Assembly (NCBI RefSeq): GCF_004001045.1
Contig: NZ_BIMK01000031.1
Location: 1 to 64,000 of the forward strand
Length of the DNA stretch: 64,000 bases
DNA from: Paenibacillus chibensis
GTDB taxonomy: Bacteria > Bacillota > Bacilli > Paenibacillales > Paenibacillaceae
Reading direction: 5' to 3'
Of the stretch, positions 57,434 through 64,000 are shown one piece after another; position 1 is the stretch's first letter; every line of letters begins with the position of its first letter. The notes beneath the pieces are model-generated. The model saw nothing but the letters and a program-made list of their open reading frames with translations, searched no databases and was not told the origin of the DNA. A program made the position numbers and the translations under genes.

Positions 57434-58001
57434 CTTTCAATTCACGCACCCACGCAGGGTGCGACTTTGCCCATTTACCTAGCATGGCCGTCGATGTATC
57501 CTTTCAATCCACGCACCCACGCAGGGTGCGACTGTCCACCATTTTCGGATCGATGCTGATGGGAGTCTTTCAATCCACGCACCCACGCAGGGTGCGACGT
57601 ACATCCATCATCACATCAATCTAAAGGAGTGGCTTTCAATCCACGCACCCACGCAGGGTGCGACAGGGCGCGGCCGGTGTTCGAATTGATCGTGAGTGGA
57701 TTTCTTTCAATCCACGCACCCACGCAGGGTGCGACCTCTCGCGCCCTCTGTTCGGCCCGGGCGGCATTTTATCTTTCAATCCACGCACCCACGCAGGGTG
57801 CGACTTAATTTGGATTTTATTCGGGTTGCTGCCCTAACTTTCAATCCACGCACCCACGCAGGGTGCGACTACACGGGGTAATCCTTTTGCGTGTGTGTCG
57901 ATTCTTTCAATCCACGCACCCACGCAGGGTGCGACGGTTGATCCTGACTATGGTCGCAGCAGCATGAAGCTTTCAATCCACGCACCCACGCAGGGTGCGA
58001 C
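57434..58001 (-). CRISPR. Type I-C CRISPR array 2: 9 repeats, 8 spacers
   Basis: Nine 32-nt repeats identical to array 1 except that GTAGGG reads GCAGGG, a change in the hairpin loop (TGCGT instead of TACGT on the minus strand). The copy at 57434 has one extra mismatch (AATTCAC for AATCCAC), as expected for the old, leader-distal end. Spacers are 33-39 nt. The orientation is the same as array 1, with the leader at the high-coordinate end. The array lies 202 bp upstream of cas3 and points at it. Confidence 0.97.
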
Positions 58002-58200
58002 TCCGTTTTCTCATATAAACATCCAGAAAAACGGTTAAAACTATAATAAACCAACTCCAAAAAAGAGAATGACATCCCTTTTAATGTAAAATAATCAAAT
58101 TAATTGGATATTTATTGGTGCGAATCTCCCTGCTTTTCTATGTGCACTTAACATTCGCACCAAAATGTACGAAACAATAACTACCTAAATTATACCACAA
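58002..58200 (-). promoter_or_regulatory. Leader of CRISPR array 2
   Basis: An AT-rich sequence beginning TCCG-TTTTC next to the first repeat. The inverted repeat TGGTGCGAAT/ATTCGCACCA, centred near 58139 with a 27-bp middle, matches that of leader 1. The inner ATGT.CACTT.AC block is also conserved. Most other positions between the two leaders differ. Confidence 0.85.
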
Positions 58201-58220
58201 ACTCAATAAACTAGGACTTA

Positions 58221-59264
58221 TCATACCTTATCAAACAGGTCAAATACGTCCCATAGCCTCTCGCGCTCCACCTTCTCCTTCGGCACGAACCGCACCGCTG
58301 CCGAGTTCACCTGGTAATGCAAAACTCCCGGTTTCGGGCCGTCATGGAATACATGCCCCAAATATGCGCCGGACAATCGGCCGTATAGGGCCGTGCGCGC
58401 TTTTCCACTGCGAAGATCCGCTCTTCTCTCGATAAATCCTTCATGGATCGGCTGTGTAAAAGCGAGCATTCCCGTACCGGCGTCGAACCGGTCCCGAGAG
58501 CTGAACAGCGGATCTCCGCTCAGGATATCCACATAGATGCCCTCGCTCGCATGATTCCAGTATTCGTTGTCGTATGGGGGTTCGTCTACTGGTAAGGTGA
58601 TTCCTGGTGCTACCCTCTCGAGCTGATTCCAGTATTCGTTGTCGTATGGGGGTTCGTCTACTCCGTTCTGCGTCACTTCATACTGCAGACGGGTCAGGCG
58701 GCGCCACAGCGCTTCCTTATCCTGTTCCGAGTGCCAATATCGCTCTGCAAAACGGGGACGTCCCGAGCCTTCATAATACTGGTTGTAGCGGTAACGATGG
58801 GACTTATAATAATGCTGGTGGACGGCTTCCGCCGGATAAAACGGCCCCGCGTCCCGGATTTCGGTCACGATTTTGCGTTTGAACCGGCCGCTGGCCTGCA
58901 GCGCGCGCTTCGAGGCTTCCGCCTGCTCCCGCTGCCCGGCGCTGTGCACGAAAATTGCCGTCCCGTAAGATGTCCCGCGGTCCATGAACTGCCCGCCTGC
59001 ATCGGTCGGGTCGATCAGCTGCCAATACAGCTCCAGCAGCCGCGCATACGGAAACACCTCGGGCTCAAAGCTGATCTGCACCGCTTCGAGATGCCCCGTC
59101 GTTTCCGTTCCTACCTCTTCGTAGGTCGGGTTCTCCGTGCGGCCGCCCGTATAGCCGGACACGATCGACCGGATGCCGGGAAGCTCATCAAACGGCTTCA
59201 CCATACACCAAAAACATCCGCCGGCGAACGTCGCCAGCTCGGTATGCCTGCATTCCTTGTCCAT
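58221..59264 (-). CDS. msrA: Methionine sulfoxide reductase MsrA fused to a degenerate MsrB
   Basis: A 347-aa fusion. Residues 1-180 are a normal MsrA with the catalytic Cys17 in GGCFWC, reducing methionine-S-sulfoxide. Residues about 190-347 are MsrB-like ([28 protein letters not shown]), but the catalytic cysteine of the usual RYCxNSAxxRF motif is Gln318 ([11 protein letters not shown]). The SGCGWPSF-type motif reads AGTGMLAF. Between the domains, [11 protein letters not shown] occurs twice (203-213 and 227-237), separated by 13 residues. MsrA activity is likely; MsrB activity is doubtful. GGAGG precedes the ATG. Confidence 0.9.
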   Translation of the reverse strand: MDKECRHTELATFAGGCFWCMVKPFDELPGIRSIVSGYTGGRTENPTYEEVGTETTGHLEAVQISFEPEVFPYARLLELYWQLIDPTDAGGQFMDRGTSYGTAIFVHSAGQREQAEASKRALQASGRFKRKIVTEIRDAGPFYPAEAVHQHYYKSHRYRYNQYYEGSGRPRFAERYWHSEQDKEALWRRLTRLQYEVTQNGVDEPPYDNEYWNQLERVAPGITLPVDEPPYDNEYWNHASEGIYVDILSGDPLFSSRDRFDAGTGMLAFTQPIHEGFIERRADLRSGKARTALYGRLSGAYLGHVFHDGPKPGVLHYQVNSAAVRFVPKEKVERERLWDVFDLFDKV

Positions 59265-59325
59265 CCGCGGTCCTCCTTTCCCTTCATATTCAACTTACCA
59301 CGTTTCCTCGACCAAGGAACCAAAA

Positions 59326-59357
59326 AACGTACGACCGCGGGAATGTGGTCGTACGTT
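59326..59357 (-). terminator. Intrinsic terminator after the GNAT gene
   Basis: AACGTACGACC and GGTCGTACGTT form an 11-bp stem with a 9-10-base loop, followed by a run of T on the minus strand. Confidence 0.9.
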
Positions 59358-59371
59358 CTCATTTATTGGGG

Positions 59372-60358
59372 TTACCGTAGACGGCTAACCATTTTGTAAT
59401 TTCCCGGAGCGGCTTGGAAGCCGAGCTGATCGCGGTTAATCCGGAGCATGGGGGCGTTCATGGAATCATTATGGGTCCGCAGCGAAGTCGCGCCGTATGC
59501 GAGCGCCGTCCTGACGGCTTGGAGCTTCAGCGCCAGACCGAGTCGTTGTCCGCGGCACTCCGGCAGCACGCCGGTATATTGATGGTACATATCTTCGCCG
59601 GAAAGCTCATTTTGCTGCAGAGTCGCCACGCCGACATAGCGCTCGCCTGCCTTGGCGATATGAACGAACTCCGCACGCACACCCGGGATCTCAAGGTTCC
59701 ATTTCCGCCATTCCTCGAACCAGGGGAAGTCTTCGTTGTATCCGGGAATATCCTGATGCGTGATCCGGTACAGCTCGTGAAGCTTCCGTTCGTTTTCTTC
59801 CCCGGGTTCATCCGCTAAGGTAACAAACCGGATCCCGGACCGCTCTGCCGTTTCGATGCACTGGAACAAGGCGTCGTTGCGGTATGACGCCAGATCAAGC
59901 ACCGATTCGAAGGTATGCCGCTCCCGGGCATATCCTCGCCGCTCTGCAAACTCCAGGGAAGCTTGATCATCCTCCTTAATGAAGCACACGAGGCGGGAGG
60001 CTTTGACTTCATGAGCCCAGCCCCTCATCTCACGGGCCAAAGCCCTGCCGGCTCCGCATCCGCGATCGTCCGGATGAACGACCAAGGTGACGTTCAAGCT
60101 GCCGGGTTCATTCCAGGGCGCGCGCCAGGCGATCGCATAACCGGCGACCTCGTCCCGCTCGTTCACAGCCACCCACTTCGGCCGGTCCCAGCCCATTAAT
60201 TGGCCGTCTTCGCCATAATGCAGCTGCCCCGGCGGGATGCTCTCTTCTTCGGCCCGCAATTGCTCGCCCGTCGTCGGCAGCGACCAGATCAAGCTCAGCA
60301 GCGATGCGACGGCCGGATAATCTTCCTTGCGCAATGGACGTATCGTATATTGAGACAA
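59372..60358 (-). CDS. Double-GNAT N-acetyltransferase
   Basis: A protein of about 328 aa with two GNAT folds in tandem. In the first, LNVTLVVHPDDRGCGAGRALAREM holds the acetyl-CoA pyrophosphate loop (RGCGAG). In the second, QYTGVLPECRGQRLGLALKLQAV supplies CRGQRLG. This architecture resembles mycothiol synthase-like and other bacterial double-GNAT acetyltransferases. A TTG start at 60358 follows GGAGGAG, and the preceding 39 codons of open frame lack a ribosome site. Substrate unknown. Confidence 0.85.
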   Translation of the reverse strand: MSQYTIRPLRKEDYPAVASLLSLIWSLPTTGEQLRAEEESIPPGQLHYGEDGQLMGWDRPKWVAVNERDEVAGYAIAWRAPWNEPGSLNVTLVVHPDDRGCGAGRALAREMRGWAHEVKASRLVCFIKEDDQASLEFAERRGYARERHTFESVLDLASYRNDALFQCIETAERSGIRFVTLADEPGEENERKLHELYRITHQDIPGYNEDFPWFEEWRKWNLEIPGVRAEFVHIAKAGERYVGVATLQQNELSGEDMYHQYTGVLPECRGQRLGLALKLQAVRTALAYGATSLRTHNDSMNAPMLRINRDQLGFQAAPGNYKMVSRLR

Positions 60359-60626
60359 AATTCGGTTTCTCCTCCCATACTTCTCATATCTTCTAAAAAT
60401 CATTATCCCATATTTCCCGCTCCCTTTGATGGTAAAATTTAGGTATAGTTTTTTGTTACGCGCAGAATGCTGCAAAATAGAGGGGAGCAGCGCGATGATT
60501 CGAGAGATTCGGAACCCGGCGACGCCTATCTGGACATGATAAAATTCGGAGGCTTCCCCGGCATCGTCGTCGGTTCTTTTATAGCGGCGTGCGGAATCTT
60601 GGTAACCTGGTCAAGCTTGTTAAACC

Positions 60627-60653
60627 GAAAAGGGCTGCCCCAGGGCAGCCCTT
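60627..60653 (-). terminator. Intrinsic terminator after the RpiR-type gene
   Basis: GGGCTGCCC and GGCAGCCC form a tight stem with a 3-base loop, followed by TTTTC on the minus strand, 9 bp past the stop codon. Confidence 0.88.
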
Positions 60654-60661
60654 CCTAACCT

Positions 60662-61495
60662 TCATATACGCTTCGGCAGCAGCTTATGGTATCTTTTCCG
60701 CAGCTGATGCAGCGCTTCGCTTCCCGCCACCGCCTGCTCCTCCATCTGCTTGCCCACCGCTACGATCAGCGTCTCAAGCAGCGCGACGGGTGCCACCATG
60801 GAATGGAATTCCCACAGCTGTCCGCGCGCGGTATAGAGCGTCACCGTCGCCTTATCCAGCATCGGGCTGACCAACAGGTCCGTGACCAGCAGCGTGCGGT
60901 ATCCCCGCTCCTTCGCGTCATCCAGCAGCACCGCCAGCTCCGGCGACTCGGATACAAAACCGAAGATCAGGACCACATCCTGCGGCTGCACATGCACCAG
61001 ACGGTTGAACAGCTCATGTCCGCCCCGGTCAAGACGCGTCACCCGCATGCCAAACCGGGACAGTCTGAAATCGGCGAGCGCGACCAGGCTTTCTGCCGAT
61101 CCCGGCCCGTACACATAGACCGTGCCTGCCTCCCGCAGCAGCCTCGCCGCTTGGTCAAAAGCCTCCTGGGCGAGCCGGTCTGCCGTCTGCTGCAAATAAT
61201 CGGCTCCGACCCAAAGGCTCGCGGCGGCGTCTTCCTCATTCATTTTGGAAAAAGCCGACTGCAGCTTTTGCGACGGGGAGAGCAGCATCTCATCCTTCAC
61301 CTTCTGCTTGAATTCCTTCAGATTTTTGCAATTCACCTCGGCCCAAAACCGCGATACCGTTGAGATGCTGACGTCACATGCGGAGGCGATGTCCTCCTCC
61401 ACCATAAACGGGATATCCTCCATGTGTTTGGAGATGTAATCGGCGATCCGCTGATGTCCGCGGGTTAATTTCCGGTTCTCAAATGTCAGTTCCAT
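60662..61495 (-). CDS. MurR/RpiR-family transcriptional regulator
   Basis: A 277-aa protein. The N-terminal RpiR helix-turn-helix spans about residues 1-75 (GHQRIADYISKHMEDIPFMVEEDIASACDVSISTVSRFW). The C-terminal SIS sugar-phosphate-binding domain includes VYVYGPGSAESLVALADFRL. The ATG at 61495 follows GAGGAGG, making the longer upstream frame unlikely. It is the last gene of an operon with a PHP phosphoesterase and an ABC importer, so its effector is probably a phosphorylated product of that pathway. Confidence 0.88.
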   Translation of the reverse strand: MELTFENRKLTRGHQRIADYISKHMEDIPFMVEEDIASACDVSISTVSRFWAEVNCKNLKEFKQKVKDEMLLSPSQKLQSAFSKMNEEDAAASLWVGADYLQQTADRLAQEAFDQAARLLREAGTVYVYGPGSAESLVALADFRLSRFGMRVTRLDRGGHELFNRLVHVQPQDVVLIFGFVSESPELAVLLDDAKERGYRTLLVTDLLVSPMLDKATVTLYTARGQLWEFHSMVAPVALLETLIVAVGKQMEEQAVAGSEALHQLRKRYHKLLPKRI

Positions 61496-61556
61496 GGCGC
61501 CTCCTCCTCTTCTGCGCAGCGATGCCTGAATTGAAATTGCGAAGGCATTGAGATGC

Positions 61557-62321
61557 TTATACCGCATCCACCTCAACCTTTTTCTTGAGCAGCTTCTTCA
61601 CCGCGCCAGCCGCGCGTACCTGCAGATGCAGGCTCGGGGAGATGAATCTTCGGCATGCGCCGGACTGAATGGCGGCTTTCAGCTCGGCCACCGTCCCATA
61701 ATCTCCGGGCAGCTCGTTGTACACGCATCCCACCTGGAACATCTGATGGGCATCGCTGCCGGCCACGACCGGAACGCCCAGCTTCGCGCCCAGCGGCAGC
61801 ACCAGAGCGATATTTTCCTGAATGCCGATTTCGTGAAGGTCTTTTCCGTTCAGGTCGAAAGCGTCGAAACGGCTCAGCAGCTCCGGATCCACATGGTACA
61901 GATGGTTGGACTCACGGAACGGGTGCCCGCCGATCACCATCATGCCCCGCGGCTCGCACAGCTCGAACAGCTCCTTAAGGCCGATAAAGGTATCCGCTGT
62001 CGTGTGATTCTCGAGCAGGGCACGGATCTCGAGCAGACGGTCTTTAGGTCCGCTGACGAGAATATGCCCGCCTTCCGCCACGTCCACTTCCATGCCCGTA
62101 AATATTTTAAATCCGCCGCGATCGTAATAATGATTGTTGCAGGGCAGCATCTGATCCAGCGTGCCGTACACTTCGTCGAAACGGCGCGTATTGAAATGCT
62201 CGGTCAGCGTAATGGCCTGCAGCCCTTGGTCTCTGGCCTCATCCAGCATTTCGTTGAAATGCTCCATCGAGAAATCGGTTTTTTTGGACAGTTTAACATG
62301 AAAGTGAAAGTCAATTTTCAT
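61557..62321 (-). CDS. PHP-family metal-dependent phosphoesterase
   Basis: A 254-aa hydrolase. Metal ligands follow the PHP order: DFHFH at the N-terminus, TLTEHFN, GMEVDV, GGHPF and GSDAH. It is predicted to act in the cytoplasm on a phosphate ester. It overlaps the upstream ABC ATPase gene by four bases (ATGA), so the two are coupled. The imported solute may be a phospho-compound that this enzyme dephosphorylates (inference). Confidence 0.88.
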   Translation of the reverse strand: MKIDFHFHVKLSKKTDFSMEHFNEMLDEARDQGLQAITLTEHFNTRRFDEVYGTLDQMLPCNNHYYDRGGFKIFTGMEVDVAEGGHILVSGPKDRLLEIRALLENHTTADTFIGLKELFELCEPRGMMVIGGHPFRESNHLYHVDPELLSRFDAFDLNGKDLHEIGIQENIALVLPLGAKLGVPVVAGSDAHQMFQVGCVYNELPGDYGTVAELKAAIQSGACRRFISPSLHLQVRAAGAVKKLLKKKVEVDAV

Positions 62322-63460
62322 CGGTGTAGTTCCTCCATTGCAGGTTTGATATGAAATGTAACGGGCTCCAAACGGCAGCCTGTCTGCTTGTCATACATAT
62401 TGATGCGGTCCTCGCGGATTTCCGCATATAGAAGCTGCCCCGGCTCAAACTCCGGATCACCCAGAATACGGGCGGTCAGCTGAACGTCTCCATAATCGAT
62501 CCGGATCAGCGACTCGGCGCCCGATGGATGCACGTCCTTCACTTTTACCGGGATCAGGCCCTCCTTGCGTTTCTCATGCAGCACGATGTCCTCCGGCTTC
62601 AGCGTCATCACCACGCCGCGATCCGGGTCGCCATCTCCTTCCGCCACCCGGAAATCTCCCAGCGGAGTGCGTATATAACATTCATTCCCGCTGCTGCGGC
62701 AAATTCCTTCCACCCGGTTCAATTTGTGGTCTCCGCTGCCCATGAATTCCGCCACCTGCAGCGTCTTCGGATGACGGTACAGCTCTCGCGGCGTATCCAC
62801 CTGAACCAGCTCGCCGCCGAAAAAGACGGCAACCTTCGTCGACATCGTCATGGCTTCCTGCTGGTCATGCGTAACGTAGACGATCGTCGTGCCCAGCTCG
62901 CCGTGCAGCCGTTTGAGCTCGGCGCGCATCTCGGTCCGCAGTTTGGCGTCGAGATTGGACAGCGGCTCATCCAGCAGCAGAATCTCCGGCGACGTTACAA
63001 TGGCGCGGGCGATTGCCACCCGCTGCTGCTGGCCTCCGGACAGCTCGCCGGGATAACGGTCCGCCAGCTCGGGAATCCGCATCTTGTCCAGGGAAGCCAT
63101 GACGCGCTGCCGGATCTCCGGCTTCCCAAGCTTGCGGATCTGCAGGCCGAAGGCGACATTGTCAAAGACCGTCATATGCGGCCACAGCGCATAGCTCTGA
63201 AACACCAGGCTTACGCCCCGCTTCGCCGGGTCCATATGAAAGGACATGCTGCCGTTTGCAACCTCTTTGCCGGCAATGACGATCGTTCCCTCATTCAGCT
63301 TCTGCAGTCCGGCAATCGTGCGGAGCAGCGTTGTTTTGCCGCAGCCGGAAGGGCCAAGCAGCGTGACGAAGTCGCCCTCCTCGATCGTCAGATCGACGCC
63401 TTTTAAAATATGCTTGTTCTGGACGTTCACATGAATCTGCTTCAGTTGAATCGCACTCAC
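62318..63460 (-). CDS. ABC transporter ATPase, FbpC/PotA-like
   Basis: A 380-aa nucleotide-binding subunit. It has Walker A LGPSGCGKTT, Q-loop VFQSYALWPHM, signature LSGGQQQRVAIARA, Walker B LLLDEPLSNLD and the switch VTHDQQEA. A C-terminal TOBE region (about 260-380) is typical of importers for iron, polyamine, phosphonate or sugar. It lies one base after the permease gene. Confidence 0.92.
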   Translation of the reverse strand: MSAIQLKQIHVNVQNKHILKGVDLTIEEGDFVTLLGPSGCGKTTLLRTIAGLQKLNEGTIVIAGKEVANGSMSFHMDPAKRGVSLVFQSYALWPHMTVFDNVAFGLQIRKLGKPEIRQRVMASLDKMRIPELADRYPGELSGGQQQRVAIARAIVTSPEILLLDEPLSNLDAKLRTEMRAELKRLHGELGTTIVYVTHDQQEAMTMSTKVAVFFGGELVQVDTPRELYRHPKTLQVAEFMGSGDHKLNRVEGICRSSGNECYIRTPLGDFRVAEGDGDPDRGVVMTLKPEDIVLHEKRKEGLIPVKVKDVHPSGAESLIRIDYGDVQLTARILGDPEFEPGQLLYAEIREDRINMYDKQTGCRLEPVTFHIKPAMEELHR

Positions 63461-63461
63461 A

Positions 63462-64000
63462 TTACTGACCCCCTATTCCTTTCGTCAAATCGGCCTTCCC
63501 GAACTTCACGGCCAGCAGGTACACCGTGACCACGATCGCGATAATGATCATCAGCACCACGTTGGTCAGCTGCTCATACCCCTTTTCCACATAATAAAAG
63601 GTGAGCGTGGTCAGCGTCTCCGTCCGCGGCGTGACGAGCATGATGATCAGCTCCATCTCTTTCATCGCCCCGATGAAGACGAGGATGAACGCGGACAGCA
63701 GGCTTTTGCGGCTCAGCGGCAGCAGCAGGCGCCGGAACCGTGTAAACCAGGACGCTCCGCCGAGAACGGCGGCTTCCTCCAGCTCGTTTCCGATCTGCAT
63801 CAGCGAGGCGCCGCCCGCTTTGACTGTAAATGGAAGCTCCTTGACCACCGTGATCAGAATAATGATCGTAATCGTACCGTACAGGGCGGGGATGAACAGC
63901 ACGGGCTTCGCGAACATCGTGATATAAATCGCTGCCAGGGAAATGCCGGGAATGAAGTACGGGAAAAACGACAGCTGATCCACGAGCCGGCCCATCGCGC
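63462..64000 (-). CDS. ABC transporter permease, FbpB-like (partial, cut by window end)
   Basis: The C-terminal 178 or so residues of an inner membrane permease whose start lies beyond 64000; the frame stays open to the edge. EAA-like loop: NELEEAAVLGGASWFTRFRRLLLPL. About four helices are visible, with PYFIPGISLAAIYITMF at the truncated end. This form matches two-domain FbpB/ThiP-like permeases of iron, phosphonate and similar solutes. The binding-protein gene is presumably further upstream. Confidence 0.85.
   Translation of the reverse strand, partial: AMGRLVDQLSFFPYFIPGISLAAIYITMFAKPVLFIPALYGTITIIILITVVKELPFTVKAGGASLMQIGNELEEAAVLGGASWFTRFRRLLLPLSRKSLLSAFILVFIGAMKEMELIIMLVTPRTETLTTLTFYYVEKGYEQLTNVVLMIIIAIVVTVYLLAVKFGKADLTKGIGGQ

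Noticed and set aside
60467-60658. Small plus-strand frame of 63 aa with a hydrophobic stretch
   Set aside because: Its C-terminus is the terminator hairpin of the RpiR gene and its start has no matching ribosome site; the better-placed ATG at 60495 stops after 14 codons.

Overview
The window looks like the chromosome of a Paenibacillus-type Firmicute. This is inferred from gene content: a secreted GH46 chitosanase, LplB/LplC-type sugar transporters, an LPXTG surface protein with a class D sortase, strong GGAGG ribosome binding sites, frequent TTG/GTG starts and intrinsic terminators. No rRNA or tRNA gene, insertion sequence or prophage was seen. Most of the window is ordinary carbohydrate-scavenging and regulatory chromosome; the CRISPR-cas block (46-58 kb) is visibly more AT-rich than its flanks.

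Layout. 0-6.8 kb: a minus-strand unit of a 92-aa unknown protein, a SARP/BTAD-type response regulator, a class D sortase and a 1454-aa LPKTG-anchored adhesin. Matching pairs of direct heptamers spaced 11 bp lie upstream of the unit and upstream of the adhesin. 7-17.1 kb: a sugar ABC transporter (two permeases and a frameshifted binding protein) with a GH2 glycosidase, an ArsR-type regulator, a second GH2 enzyme and a polysaccharide deacetylase. 17.1-19.8 kb: molybdate transport modAB, divergent from an HTH/periplasmic-binding-protein-like regulator, with an inverted repeat between them. 20-23.5 kb: a VOC protein, a DMT transporter, a small membrane protein and the chitosanase, preceded by two near-identical 24-bp operator-like repeats exactly 120 bp apart. 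23.7-35.3 kb: a fructan/sucrose locus on the minus strand with an LplB-LplC-binding-protein transporter, an intracellular GH32 sucrase, a ROK fructokinase and a 1262-aa secreted GH32 levanase, with a divergent LacI regulator.

35.4-45.8 kb: stand-alone housekeeping and signalling genes (CYTH protein, methyltransferase, DEAD-box helicase, royal-jelly-family protein, IDEAL protein, chemotaxis receptor, GNAT-like acyltransferase). Among them is a 629-aa protein fusing two cyclic-nucleotide-binding-like domains to a PrsW-type membrane protease and a zinc ribbon. 46-58.2 kb: a complete type I-C CRISPR-Cas system, cas3-cas5-cas8c-cas7-cas4-cas1-cas2, flanked by a 47-repeat array downstream of cas2 and a 9-repeat array upstream of cas3. 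The two arrays point the same way, share leader elements, and their repeats differ at one base in the hairpin loop. 58.2-64 kb: an MsrA-MsrB fusion whose MsrB half lacks its catalytic cysteine and carries an internal duplication, a double-GNAT acetyltransferase, and an RpiR regulator / PHP phosphoesterase / ABC transporter operon that runs off the window.

No wholly new defence system is evident. The strongest leads are the ligand-sensor/PrsW fusion, the SARP-like control of the sortase-adhesin genes, the pseudo-MsrB, the paired operators before the chitosanase, and a duplicated structured repeat at 36.1-36.5 kb. All functional statements are read from sequence without database searches.
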